Positions 1-8,582 are shown, counted from the first letter of the stretch. The stretch is DNA of 64,000 nucleotides from an uncultured Bacteroidales bacterium (GCA_902798965.1 CADBYS010000004.1:1-64000); one strand, 5' to 3'. The notes: generated by a model from the sequence alone, not told the origin. Numbers and translations: made by a program.

Positions 1-25
1 GGAGGTAAAGCATGAGCAGCATGTA

Positions 26-418
26 ATGGCAAAAGTAGTATGGGCACCGGGTATCAGTACCGTGAGCGGTGCGTTGAGTAAGATTAACAAGAAGTCGCCC
101 CATGCGGCCGACCAACAGATGTTGCTGGCCAAGCACCGTGTGGCACCTTCGGAGAGCACGGATTGCAACCGTCTGTACCTGATGGGTATCAATGCAGTAA
201 GTCGCTCCACCGAGCCGAGCGCTGACGAGTTGGCAGTTCGCACCCGTTTCAGCATCGTGTCGGCGCAGGTGGCACAGCGCAAGAAGAACCTGGCGACGAT
301 GAACCAGGATCGTGAGGCCTTCGAGGCGCAGAAGGACACCCCGGGCGGCAAGAAGACCCTGACCGCGTACCTGTGGATGGTCGTTGGCGCAGCCTACGAC
401 GCCGAGCACCAAGGTTAG
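26..418 (+). CDS. Uncharacterised 130-residue protein, possibly 5' partial
   Basis: I do not recognise this family. The protein is soluble and basic, with no signal peptide or membrane segment, and has a Gly-Gly-Lys-Lys stretch followed by an aromatic patch (TAYLWMVVGAAYDAE) near its C-terminus. The ATG at 26 is the first in frame, but the frame is open back to base 2, so the real start may lie outside the window. A GGAGG at 1-5 sits 6 bases before another ATG (12) that opens only a four-codon peptide ending in TAATG at 24-28. It is followed by a repeat-filled gap and a small lipoprotein gene on the same strand. Base composition matches the neighbouring genes. Confidence 0.6.
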   Translation: MAKVVWAPGISTVSGALSKINKKSPHAADQQMLLAKHRVAPSESTDCNRLYLMGINAVSRSTEPSADELAVRTRFSIVSAQVAQRKKNLATMNQDREAFEAQKDTPGGKKTLTAYLWMVVGAAYDAEHQG

Positions 419-630
419 TAAACGGATTGTTTAATCTGTACGGATCTAACGGATTAAACGGATTACGATGAACATTAAACGAACACGGAATCACACGGAA
501 AGACACGGATTAAAGCTGTACGAATCTAACGGATTGAACGGATTACGATGGATTCCGTGATAATCCGTGAAACTCCGTGTTCTGAAAAAAAGAATCATTG
601 GAATCCGTAAGATCCGTGGAATCCGTACAG
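419..630. repeat. Fold-back array of CGGATT / AATCCG words
   Basis: This gap is built from one word in both orientations. A 35-bp unit at 436-470 recurs directly at 516-550 with 33 of 35 bases equal, and again inverted at about 600-629. Between them, 481-513 (repeats of CACGGAA) is answered by the inverted 550-582 (repeats of TCCGTG). The whole region could fold into nested stems. The same word (AAATCCGT, GATCCGT) occurs inside mutS2 at 26724-26757. Confidence 0.85.
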
Positions 631-656
631 AAAATTAGAACAAAAAATGAGACTTT

Positions 657-839
657 ATGAAGCGATTATTATTGATTTTTGCAGGGCTGTTGTGCGTTGC
701 TGCCTGTGGTGCGTTAATAAGCTCGTGCAACGTAACACGAACGGTGACGACCTCAAGCCAATATGTGCAGCGAGGGGACACGACGGTAGTGATACAGTCC
801 AAGACGATTGAATCTTACGACGCCTCGAAGCGCCTGTGA
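657..839 (+). CDS. Small lipoprotein (60 residues)
   Basis: The N-terminus is a hydrophobic signal with two possible lipobox cysteines, Cys17 (VAAC) and Cys24 (ISSC). Cys24 is the more likely because the mature part then begins CNVTRTV. The remaining 36 residues are polar and Thr/Ser-rich. I have a general impression that short Bacteroidales lipoproteins of this look are common, but I cannot name a function. The gene ends directly before a strong hairpin terminator shared with the convergent gene. Confidence 0.65.
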   Translation: MKRLLLIFAGLLCVAACGALISSCNVTRTVTTSSQYVQRGDTTVVIQSKTIESYDASKRL

Positions 840-843
840 GCCG

Positions 844-871
844 ACAAAGGCTGCCACTTGGCAGCCTTTGT
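844..871. terminator. Bidirectional intrinsic terminator
   Basis: A perfect 12-bp stem (ACAAAGGCTGCC with its complement) closes on the 4-base loop ACTT and is followed by TTGT. It lies between the convergent ends of the small lipoprotein (839) and the large secreted protein (901), so it can serve both. Confidence 0.85.
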
Positions 872-900
872 TGTATGCTCGAAATATGGAAATCTCGGGA

Positions 901-3900
901 TTACTTCACACGCACACCTGTGACGGTGTAGATGGCACCTTGGCGAACGATATACAGCACGCCGTCCACGAGCACCTTGCTCATACCTTGGCTGACCTCA
1001 ATCTGATCCAGGGCATCCTTATCCCCCTGGCCACCTTCACCTTGGCCACCTTCACCTTGGCCACCACCCTGGCCGCCATCATCGGGAACGACATAGTCGG
1101 GATCTTCGTCCCACATGCCCTTATGGTCGCGGATGCTGCTGCCGGCGGTGGAGTAATTGTAGGAGTTGCAGAACTGCTCCATGAACTTACCCACATAGGT
1201 ATTACCGTCCTCGCCTACGAGTCGGAACTGACCGGTGTAATAGCCATAGCGGTAGCCGCCTTGCGCCGCCTTGTCATCGTCGTACGCCACGAACCGGATA
1301 CGTACCTCGGCATCGGTAGCCATGATACAACCGGCTTCCGTACCGTTGGTATTGATATAGCAGCTCTCGAGGTCGATATTGCCGCGCGTGGTGTTATATA
1401 CGCCGGAGATGGCATTTTCCTTAATCGAATAAATGAGGAAGGAGGGCATCGGCATACCTGTGCCGCCTTCTTCGCCCGTAGCGAACATCACCATCCAGCC
1501 GTATTTGCCTGCGGGGAACTGGGATACGTACTGATCCAGATAGCCGGCTTCCATACCCCATACGTTCATCACAACGGCATCCTCCGGGATATCGGCAGCT
1601 TGGGTCACGAAGCTATTGCCCTCGATGGCGTTGGAGGCCTCGAAATAGTTACCGTTAGCACCGAGGTTAAAGGCCTGAACAGTCCAAGTCCAGGTGCCGT
1701 CCTTGGGCATGGTGGTCATCTTCGACGTACCGCTGACATTGAGGGTGGTATAGAACTCCCCGTTCCAGAAGAGAGTGATGACATACCGGTCAGCCACGGT
1801 GGTAACATCCCACGAGAAGGTCACATTATCTCCTCCGGCTACTACCGCCTGCACATTGGTGGGTTCGTAGGTGTTGATGCCTACGGTGAAGTTCGTCTCT
1901 ACCTCCGCACCCATCGGGTTCATGTTCTTATCCACTACCTGCACGATGGCAGTATAGGACTTACCATCGATCACGCTGACGGTAAGCGGACTGGCAGGAC
2001 GATCCTTGGTGGAGAAGTTATCGTAAGCGACGGTCTCACCCGACCATACACGTACGTACAGACGTTCGCCCTGCCCGAACTCGGGAGCATCCCACGTGAG
2101 GGTTGCGGAGGTCTTGTCGGCGGCTACGGCTACTGCCAGATTCGTCACCTCTTTCGAAACCAGAGTGAACGGTATCGTAGCCAAGCTCTCGCCCATCGAG
2201 TACCCGGATTCGCCTTGTACCAGCGCATATATCTGTACCTGGTACTCACCCGGGTTAAGTCCCTGGATCGGGGCAATAGCCGTACCGATATTCTTCACGC
2301 AACTATCCCACGCAGCACCGCGTTGCATGCCATCCTCCTCGACATTCAGGATCCACTTGGTGGAGCAGTAGTACTTGTTCTCATAGTCCTCATCCTCCGA
2401 GAACCCTACTCCATCCTGGTATGCAAAGCGGTCGCACTCCTCGGTGGTAACGGTGATACCGGCAATCAGCTGCTGGCTTGTGGCGCTGAACAGACCGATA
2501 GCAAAGGCGCTGTTGTTATAGGAATACCAGGTGAACGAAGCCTCGCTATAATTCAGCGCGTAGATGCCCGCGTCAGGGATATCTTCTGTCGAAGGATCGA
2601 CCTCACCGGACTGACCGATAGCCGCTACCACGAAGTTATCCATCGCCAGCGAGCCCAGATCACTCGTGCCGCCCGCAAAACGGAAGGCAATATACGTAGC
2701 GTTAGCCGGCAGATCGCTGAGTTCGACCACTGCGTGCTGATAGGTCAGCGTACGCGGCAGAGTCTGCAAGGATACGAAGGTCGATGCTTTGTTCGGGTTG
2801 GTCATATAGCCTACCTCCAGTGCACCGCAATAGTCGGTAGTCATGCTGGTCTTGTAGTCGAAGGCTACCTCCAGCGTGTTGAGCACAGCGTTGAATGACG
2901 GCATAGCAAATACCTGCGTGCTGGTAGGTCCACCACCGATCACTTGCAGGTGTGACTGACCGTTGACGGTCGTAGCAGTGCCTTCGTCATCGTAGGTCTT
3001 GTCATTGACCACGCTGATCGTACCCGACGTAGCCACCGTCCAGCAGTCGGGCTCAACGATCGCGAAGCCCGAACCGGCAGCATCGCGTGTGAAGGTCTCC
3101 AGCCATGGAACATCAAACGGTTCGCACGGAGTCTTGAAGGCAGTCTTCGGAGCCAAACTCTGCTCTGTGGCGGAGCAGTAGGCACGGACATAGAACTCAT
3201 ACTCGGTCTCTTCGTACAAGCCGGTCAGGGTGACCGTCATGGCAGATACAGTGGTTGCCTGCGCCCAGTCCACCTCCTCGCCTTGCTCGACGAGCAGGTA
3301 CTGGTAATCGGTAGCCGAGCCTTGCCAGGTGAAGGTAGCGGCGTGCGCTGAGAGGTTGCTGAGCACGATGTTCGTCGGGTTCTCGCAGCTGGACGTGCCG
3401 CGAAGCGATACACCATACACATCATCCACGTTAATACGCTCCGTTTCGCCTGCCTGGTGAAAACCGATATAGATCGGCTGACCGGCGTAGGCACTCAGGT
3501 CAATGGTGTAATCTCGCCATTCGGTCTTCCACAGCCGATGAGCAGCATCGCCCTTGGATTGCGAGGTGTAATAGGTATCCAGCACCGTGAATGAGCCGGC
3601 ATCGGTGCCGCTCATCGAAACCTCGATACGCAGTTCGCCGGTGGACGCATAGTCATTCACACAAGCGGAGAAATGCAGGCTCTCCCCTGCATCCGGACGT
3701 AACTGCGGCGTGATGAGCCAGTTCTCGGTACCAGCCACCTCCTGGATATAGGCGCAGTTGTGCTGCAACTTAACACCTTTCTTCCAGCCGTAACCGGAAT
3801 AACCGTCAATCACTGTCCAACCATCCGGCGGAAATGTCTCGCCCTCGAAACCCTCGTTGAGCGTTTGGGCGCTTATGTTTGCGCAGAGCAAGGCTGCTGC

Positions 3901-3924
3901 AAAAAAAGAAAATATGTTTTTCAT
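901..3924 (-). CDS. Large secreted multidomain adhesin-like protein with sorting-type tail
   Basis: This 1007-residue protein begins with a signal peptide (about 1-19, ending ISA). The region 20-175 has the pattern of a choice-of-anchor J / cleaved-adhesin domain (NEGFEGETFPPDGW near the start). A fibronectin type III-like module follows at about 180-265, then a second anchor-J-like domain at about 265-440 ending SLAMDNFVV. More FN3-like modules lie at about 590-680 and 690-770. A Gly/Gln/Glu/Asp linker near 945-970 is encoded by a short tandem repeat at about 1020-1070. The last 27 residues (ending TVTGVRVK) match the tails of other secreted proteins here. I infer a cell-surface protein exported by a type IX-like route; the ligand is unknown. 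Confidence 0.8.
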   Translation of the reverse strand: MKNIFSFFAAALLCANISAQTLNEGFEGETFPPDGWTVIDGYSGYGWKKGVKLQHNCAYIQEVAGTENWLITPQLRPDAGESLHFSACVNDYASTGELRIEVSMSGTDAGSFTVLDTYYTSQSKGDAAHRLWKTEWRDYTIDLSAYAGQPIYIGFHQAGETERINVDDVYGVSLRGTSSCENPTNIVLSNLSAHAATFTWQGSATDYQYLLVEQGEEVDWAQATTVSAMTVTLTGLYEETEYEFYVRAYCSATEQSLAPKTAFKTPCEPFDVPWLETFTRDAAGSGFAIVEPDCWTVATSGTISVVNDKTYDDEGTATTVNGQSHLQVIGGGPTSTQVFAMPSFNAVLNTLEVAFDYKTSMTTDYCGALEVGYMTNPNKASTFVSLQTLPRTLTYQHAVVELSDLPANATYIAFRFAGGTSDLGSLAMDNFVVAAIGQSGEVDPSTEDIPDAGIYALNYSEASFTWYSYNNSAFAIGLFSATSQQLIAGITVTTEECDRFAYQDGVGFSEDEDYENKYYCSTKWILNVEEDGMQRGAAWDSCVKNIGTAIAPIQGLNPGEYQVQIYALVQGESGYSMGESLATIPFTLVSKEVTNLAVAVAADKTSATLTWDAPEFGQGERLYVRVWSGETVAYDNFSTKDRPASPLTVSVIDGKSYTAIVQVVDKNMNPMGAEVETNFTVGINTYEPTNVQAVVAGGDNVTFSWDVTTVADRYVITLFWNGEFYTTLNVSGTSKMTTMPKDGTWTWTVQAFNLGANGNYFEASNAIEGNSFVTQAADIPEDAVVMNVWGMEAGYLDQYVSQFPAGKYGWMVMFATGEEGGTGMPMPSFLIYSIKENAISGVYNTTRGNIDLESCYINTNGTEAGCIMATDAEVRIRFVAYDDDKAAQGGYRYGYYTGQFRLVGEDGNTYVGKFMEQFCNSYNYSTAGSSIRDHKGMWDEDPDYVVPDDGGQGGGQGEGGQGEGGQGDKDALDQIEVSQGMSKVLVDGVLYIVRQGAIYTVTGVRVK

Positions 3925-3963
3925 AAATCAATAAATTAAATGTATAGCGCGTTAAAAAGCATA

Positions 3964-3995
3964 CAAAGATACGAAAAAATTCTCGAATTTGCAAA
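3964..3995 (-). promoter_or_regulatory. Promoter of the large secreted protein
   Basis: On the minus strand TTTG (3995-3992) and TATCTTTG (3971-3964) are 20 bp apart, which is the Bacteroidetes primary-sigma pattern. It lies about 40 bp before the start codon at 3924. Confidence 0.8.
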
Positions 3996-4071
3996 TTTTT
4001 CAGCTAAAAATTCACAAAAGTAGCAAAAAAAGTGAAAGATTGCGGAAAAATGCGAAAATATTCAAGGAATA

Positions 4072-4103
4072 TTTGCAAATGTCATTTTTTTTTATTACCT
4101 TTG
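4072..4103 (+). promoter_or_regulatory. Promoter of the five-gene exported-protein operon
   Basis: TTTG (4072-4075), 20 bp, TACCTTTG (4096-4103). It points into the operon that begins at 4182 and diverges from the promoter at 3964-3995. Confidence 0.8.
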
Positions 4104-4115
4104 CAGGGCTTTATT

Positions 4116-4145
4116 AGTCGAAAGTCAAAAGTCGAAAGTCGAAAG
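4116..4145. repeat. GTCGAAA word array in the operon leader
   Basis: Four adjoining 7-bp words (GTCGAAA or GTCAAAA) lie just downstream of the promoter in the 5' leader. The same word is found at 8582-8624 and inside cinA at 52791-52818. Confidence 0.8.
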
Positions 4146-4181
4146 CCACCGGAGATGAATAAATTTATAAACACTAATCAT

Positions 4182-4679
4182 ATGAAACGAACCATTCTAT
4201 TGTTTGCGCTCGCGATGCTGATTGCAATGCCGATTTTTGCGGGTGCAAAGAAGAAAGCGGAAAAAGACACCGAACATTTCCGCTATGAGATTGAGTGTGC
4301 AGGCAACGGCACACAAGGCACGTATCTGGTAAAAGTATGGAGTTACTCCAAGCGTCCGAAAGTAGCAGCCGAGCAGTGCATGAAGAACGCCGTACACGGT
4401 ATCATCTTCAAGGGTTACACCGGCGACAACGGCTGCGTGGCACAACGCCCCTTAGCCCCACAACCCGGCGTGGAGATGGAGTATGAAGAGTACTTCAAGG
4501 CCTTCTTCTCCGACAAAGGCGAATACTACAAGTACGTATCGCTCACCGGCGCTACACAAGAGATTGTGAAGGTAGGCAAAGAGTACAAGGTTGGCATCGT
4601 GGTCAGCGTGCAGAAAGATGAACTGAGAAAAGCCCTGGAGCAAGCCGGCGTCATCCGAGGATTAGGGTCGGGATTCTAA
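4182..4679 (+). CDS. Exported 165-residue protein, first gene of the operon
   Basis: I chose the ATG at 4182 because it opens a clear signal peptide (MKRTILLFALAMLIAMPIFA); an in-frame start at 4032 would precede the promoter. The mature part is about 145 residues. Its pattern of a beta-rich segment (YLVKVWSYS), a helix with QCMKNAV, then EYFKAFFSDKGEYY and a final KVGIVVSV strand resembles LPP20/FlgP-like domains by eye. It looks paralogous to the next gene, which has DYLNAFFSEEGPWEQY at the equivalent place. It probably acts in the periplasm. The gap to the next gene is 35 bp and holds a GACAAAA array. Confidence 0.75.
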   Translation: MKRTILLFALAMLIAMPIFAGAKKKAEKDTEHFRYEIECAGNGTQGTYLVKVWSYSKRPKVAAEQCMKNAVHGIIFKGYTGDNGCVAQRPLAPQPGVEMEYEEYFKAFFSDKGEYYKYVSLTGATQEIVKVGKEYKVGIVVSVQKDELRKALEQAGVIRGLGSGF

Positions 4680-4681
4680 TA

Positions 4682-4710
4682 GACAAAAGACAAAAGACAA
4701 AAGACAAAAG
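4682..4710. repeat. GACAAAA word array
   Basis: Four consecutive 7-bp GACAAAA words fill the 35-bp junction between the first two genes of the operon and end four bases before the ATG at 4715. The word recurs at 6185-6224 and, inverted, at 39030-39068. Confidence 0.85.
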
Positions 4711-4714
4711 CAAA

Positions 4715-5203
4715 ATGAAAAGCAAACATCTGATAGGAATACTTGCTGCGGTGGCAGTGATCATGCTGGCAGCAGGTTGCGGTTCGAGACGCTCAGAGGC
4801 GTACTACGACTACAAGAGTAAGATCATCGCCGCCGAGATGGACGGCGCATATACAATCCGTGCGTTCGGCCGCGCCCGTAACGGCGTGGATGCCTACACC
4901 AAGGCACAGAAACAAGCCGTGCGCGACGTCATTCTCGTGGGCGTTGAATCGTCCGACGCTACAGTCAAACCCCTCAAGCCGCTACTGCTGGAGGTGAACG
5001 CCGAGCAGAAGTACGAGGATTACCTGAACGCCTTCTTCTCCGAGGAAGGTCCGTGGGAGCAGTACTGCAGCCTGAGGCAGAGACGTATCCTGTCGTCGAA
5101 CTTCGCACGCACCGACGCTCAGGTGCTGGCACAAGTGTCCGTGACAGTGTTCCGCAGCGAACTGAAAGCCCGACTGATTGCCGACGGAGTGCTGAAACAA
5201 TAA
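4715..5203 (+). CDS. Lipoprotein, paralogue of the preceding exported protein
   Basis: The 162-residue product has a lipoprotein signal with lipobox LAAGC (Cys22). Its mature part has the same order of segments as the gene before it: a beta-strand region (YTIRAFGRARNG), a helix, EDYLNAFFSEEGPWEQYCSL, and a closing VSVTVFRSELKARL. I read the two as a tandem duplication that produced one periplasmic and one membrane-anchored form. The next gene starts 19 bp downstream. No function is known to me beyond the operon context. Confidence 0.7.
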   Translation: MKSKHLIGILAAVAVIMLAAGCGSRRSEAYYDYKSKIIAAEMDGAYTIRAFGRARNGVDAYTKAQKQAVRDVILVGVESSDATVKPLKPLLLEVNAEQKYEDYLNAFFSEEGPWEQYCSLRQRRILSSNFARTDAQVLAQVSVTVFRSELKARLIADGVLKQ

Positions 5204-5222
5204 ACTGTAAAATTGTGAGATT

Positions 5223-6182
5223 ATGAAGAAGTATATTCTGTTGATAGCTTGCGTGGTATGCTCGCTGATGGCGAGTGCGCAGGCCAAGAAACCTACCCTG
5301 ATGGTTATGCCCAGCGATGCATGGTGCTACCAGAACGGGTTCATGAAAGAGATTCCTGACGGCGAAGGTCACGCCAAGCAGATTCCCGATTACGAGGAAG
5401 CGCTGCGCACCAGTATGGATCTGAAGCTCGCTATAGCCAAGATCAACGACCTGATGGCCGAACGCGGATTCCCGCTCAAAGACCTGGAGCAACAAGTGAA
5501 GCTGATTCAGCAACAGACCGCCGAGCAGAACCTCGTGACCAGCAAGTCGGGCAACGAGATGGCAGAGTCGCCCATCGACAATCTGCTGCGCGTAGCCAAA
5601 GCCGATATCATCATCGAGCTGACGTGGGACATCAAGGAGCAAGGACCGAAGCGTACGCTGAGTTATATCCTCGAGGGTAAAGACAGCTACACGGGCAAGA
5701 GTATAGGCGGCAGCAACGGTACGAGCAGTCCGTCGTTCTCGGCTGACGTGAGCGTGCTGCTCGAGGAAGCGGTAGTGGCACATATCGATAACTTCAACAA
5801 CCGTCTGCAATCGTACTTCGACGACCTGTTCGCCAACGGCCGTGAGGTAGCGCTGGAGATTCGCGTATTTGCCGACAACGCTGCCGGCATCGATATGGAG
5901 AGCGAGGTTGGTCCGAACGGCGACGAGCTGGCAGAGGTGATCGATGCCTGGATGGCGGAGAACACCGTACAAGGACGATTCTCGAAGCTCGGTTCGTCGG
6001 AGAACTACATCGCCTACGAGCAGGTACGTATCCCGCTGTACAACGCCAAAGGCGTAGCCATGGACACCGAGGCGTACGCACGCCAACTGCGTAACTTCCT
6101 GCGCAAGGAGCCGTACAACATCCCCGTGAAGGTATTGAATCGCGGACTCGGAAAGTGTATCCTTGTGCTGGGAGAGAAATAG
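5223..6182 (+). CDS. DUF6175-like exported protein
   Basis: The 319 residues start with a signal peptide (cleavage near ASA-Q, residue 19). The mature start (KKPTLMVMPSDAWC) and the following IPDYEEALRTS and LMAERGFPLKDLE segments are what I recall of the Bacteroidales DUF6175 family. The middle (VAKADIIIELTWDI...LSYILEGKDSYTGKSI) resembles the nucleotide-free CsgG/FlgT-type fold, which suggests an envelope assembly role; that is inference from pattern only. It ends shortly before another word array and the fourth gene. Confidence 0.7.
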   Translation: MKKYILLIACVVCSLMASAQAKKPTLMVMPSDAWCYQNGFMKEIPDGEGHAKQIPDYEEALRTSMDLKLAIAKINDLMAERGFPLKDLEQQVKLIQQQTAEQNLVTSKSGNEMAESPIDNLLRVAKADIIIELTWDIKEQGPKRTLSYILEGKDSYTGKSIGGSNGTSSPSFSADVSVLLEEAVVAHIDNFNNRLQSYFDDLFANGREVALEIRVFADNAAGIDMESEVGPNGDELAEVIDAWMAENTVQGRFSKLGSSENYIAYEQVRIPLYNAKGVAMDTEAYARQLRNFLRKEPYNIPVKVLNRGLGKCILVLGEK

Positions 6183-6184
6183 GC

Positions 6185-6224
6185 GAGAGACAAAAGACAA
6201 CAGACAAAAGACAAAAGACAGAAG
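6185..6224. repeat. GACAAAA word array, imperfect
   Basis: Five words of the GACAAAA family (variants GACAACA, GACAGAA) fill the 45-bp junction between the third and fourth genes of the operon, ending just before the ATG at 6228. Confidence 0.8.
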
Positions 6225-6227
6225 AAT

Positions 6228-7175
6228 ATGAAAAAGCTATTGATTATAGGGTTGGTGGCGAGCATGACGCTGAGCATGCAGGCACAGAAACAGTTAACCG
6301 CACCGGAGAGCACGCTCGCGCTGAGCGTACTGGTAGAGGAGCCCGTTGAACCCGCTCCGCTCGCCTCCAAGCAGATGTTGGAGCAGAAACTCAACAACCT
6401 GCTCACGCAGAACGGTATAGCCTCGATGGATTATCTCGGACAGTTCTTCATCACGGCACGCGCGCTGCCTACCAGCAAGGATATACTGGCTGGTCCTCCT
6501 ACGAAGATATCGGAGACGATGGAAGTCGCCTTCTACATTGCCGACTACTACAACCAGCTCGTGTTTGCCACGACCTCAGCCACCGTCAAGGGTATTGGCG
6601 AGACGGAGAGCAAGTGCTACATGAACGCACTGAAGCAGATCAAGCTGAACACGCCGGAGATGAAAGCGTTCGTTGCCGAAGGCAAGAAGAAGATCATCGA
6701 GTACTACAACACGCAAGCCGACAAGATGATCGAGAAAGCCCGGGCGCTGGCCAAGATGAAAGAGTACGAGCAGGCTATGTGGATCGTATCGACCATCCCC
6801 TCGGAGTGCGACAAGTACAACGAGGCACTGAAGACAGGTATGGATATCTACCAGCAGTACACCGACCACATGTGCAACGTCAATCTGGCGGAAGCCCGCG
6901 CCGTGTGGGCAAGCGAGCAGAACGCCATCGGCGCAGCTGCTGCAGGCGAGTACCTGAGCAAGATCTATCCCGAAGCTAAATGCTACGGCGAGGCGATGGA
7001 TCTGTACAAGGAGATCAAAGGTAAGGTGCTCGATGACTGGAAGTTCGAGATGAAGGTGTATCAGGATGGCGTAGATCTTGAGAGTCAGCGTATCAACGCC
7101 ATGCGCGAGATAGGCGTTGCGTTCGGCAAGGGACAGCAGCCTGTTACCACGAACCTGATGAACTTCATTCGCTAA
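6228..7175 (+). CDS. Exported protein of the five-gene operon (315 residues)
   Basis: A signal peptide (MKKLLIIGLVASMTLSMQAQ) precedes about 295 residues. The N-terminal half contains a beta-rich section with the phrase TATVKGIGETESKCYMNAL, again like LPP20-type domains. The C-terminal half (about 145-300) is strongly helical and Lys/Glu/Ala-rich, with spacing suggestive of TPR-like helices (EKARALAKMKEYEQAMWIV). I do not recognise a named family. The gap to the last gene is 21 bp. Co-transcription with four other exported proteins suggests a shared envelope complex. Confidence 0.65.
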   Translation: MKKLLIIGLVASMTLSMQAQKQLTAPESTLALSVLVEEPVEPAPLASKQMLEQKLNNLLTQNGIASMDYLGQFFITARALPTSKDILAGPPTKISETMEVAFYIADYYNQLVFATTSATVKGIGETESKCYMNALKQIKLNTPEMKAFVAEGKKKIIEYYNTQADKMIEKARALAKMKEYEQAMWIVSTIPSECDKYNEALKTGMDIYQQYTDHMCNVNLAEARAVWASEQNAIGAAAAGEYLSKIYPEAKCYGEAMDLYKEIKGKVLDDWKFEMKVYQDGVDLESQRINAMREIGVAFGKGQQPVTTNLMNFIR

Positions 7176-7196
7176 ACGATACAAACCCGCAAAACT

Positions 7197-8582
7197 ATGT
7201 TACGATCAAAAACCGCAACACTATGCGTAATGCTCCTACTGCTTTCGGTAGGAGCATTTGCGCAATCGGCCGAACTGTCGTACCGCCGTAACGCACTGGC
7301 AGAGGCGATGATCTATCACTCCGAAGATACGTTCGGCCAGAACATCCAGGAGGCCTTTGAGGCTATACCTATCAGCGACAAGTACGACGACCACTCGGTA
7401 GGCATCCGGATCATCGACAACGATTATATACCGAACGTAAGGAAGAAGTCGCACGGCCTGGTGAAAGCCCAGTTCGGCAAGTCGCTGAACAAGGAGGATG
7501 TGCGGCTGAACGGCCAGATGCTCGAGCGCATACTGAACGAAGGCGACTGCGCCAAGTGGATGGTGGCCAAGTGGTTTGGTTGGGATATAGAGTATATCGA
7601 CTCGCTGCAATCGGATACGCTGATGACCGAAGAGCTGCAGGACTCCCTGCTACTTGATGCCATGACGATGAACATGCGTCTGATCCAGCAGCGCGGACAG
7701 TACAACGCCAGCGACCTGGATGTGCAACTGGCAGGTCACACGGCACGTGGCGTAGCCGCCCTGTCGGATGCCGGCGAGGAGCTGATAGGAAACACGTTCA
7801 TGCTCATCAACGACATCACGTACGTGACAACCGAGGAACGTGCCGCCGTAGCCAAACTGACGATGAACATCATCGGCGGTGTGCTCGATGCCTTAACCGG
7901 CGGCGAGGGCGGCAGAGATATGGCGAAGACCGGCGGGCAGATTGCCGACAGTTTCACGGGCTTCACCGTGCGTACGCACTCCTACCTCTATCAGCTGGAC
8001 TGGAACGACTCGATAGCCGCCATCTTCTACGAGCAGTACTACACCGCTACGCCCAACAGAGAGAAAGTGATGGCGTTCCTGACCGACTCCACATCGTTCC
8101 GCATGAAGTACGTAGCCCATGAGTATGAGTTCGACGGCAAAGCCGAACTGAAAGGTATGTACGACCGCCGTGAGCTGGTGAAGACCATCTGCACACGCTC
8201 CATCGATAAGAACATCGCCGCGCTGCAACTCGCGTACGAGGACTTCAAGGTGAAGACGCCTGTATATGAGATTGTCACCAACGAGAAAGGCAAGGTGCTG
8301 GGTTACTCCGCCAAGATAGGCCTGAAAGAAGGTATAACCGAGCAATCGAAGTTCCAGGTCATTGAGCGCGTGATCGACCCCGAGACACAAAAGTCCACCT
8401 ACAAGCACATAGCCGACCTCAAGCCCGTGAAAGGGCAGATATGGGACAACCGCTACAACGCCGTGATTGAGGATGCCAAGGATGCCAACCTGAACGCTAC
8501 CCTATTCAAGAAGACCGGCGGCGGCGAGATCTTGCCAGGCATGCTGATCATCGAAGGCAAGTACAAGAAGGTGACGGAGTAG
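7197..8582 (+). CDS. Exported protein, last gene of the five-gene operon (461 residues)
   Basis: A signal peptide of about 22 residues (ending GAFAQ) is followed by a mostly helical region. Residues about 185-270 contain a small hydrophobic stretch (LTMNIIGGVLDAL) that may be an amphipathic helix. The last 110 residues (YEIVTNEKGKVLGYSAKIG, then EGITEQSKFQVIE and a closing GMLIIEGKYK) look like a small beta-barrel of the FlgT C-terminal kind. The function is unknown. The operon ends here, followed by a GTCGAAA array and a strong terminator. Confidence 0.65.
   Translation: MLRSKTATLCVMLLLLSVGAFAQSAELSYRRNALAEAMIYHSEDTFGQNIQEAFEAIPISDKYDDHSVGIRIIDNDYIPNVRKKSHGLVKAQFGKSLNKEDVRLNGQMLERILNEGDCAKWMVAKWFGWDIEYIDSLQSDTLMTEELQDSLLLDAMTMNMRLIQQRGQYNASDLDVQLAGHTARGVAALSDAGEELIGNTFMLINDITYVTTEERAAVAKLTMNIIGGVLDALTGGEGGRDMAKTGGQIADSFTGFTVRTHSYLYQLDWNDSIAAIFYEQYYTATPNREKVMAFLTDSTSFRMKYVAHEYEFDGKAELKGMYDRRELVKTICTRSIDKNIAALQLAYEDFKVKTPVYEIVTNEKGKVLGYSAKIGLKEGITEQSKFQVIERVIDPETQKSTYKHIADLKPVKGQIWDNRYNAVIEDAKDANLNATLFKKTGGGEILPGMLIIEGKYKKVTE

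Noticed and set aside
419-630. CRISPR array
   Set aside because: Units are too short and irregular, there are no spacers of equal length, and no cas genes lie nearby. The same holds for the other word arrays.
808-2898. A 696-codon open frame on the plus strand
   Set aside because: It lies opposite the secreted adhesin-like gene, has no domain or signal and runs through the terminator; it is a by-product of the codon use of the real gene.
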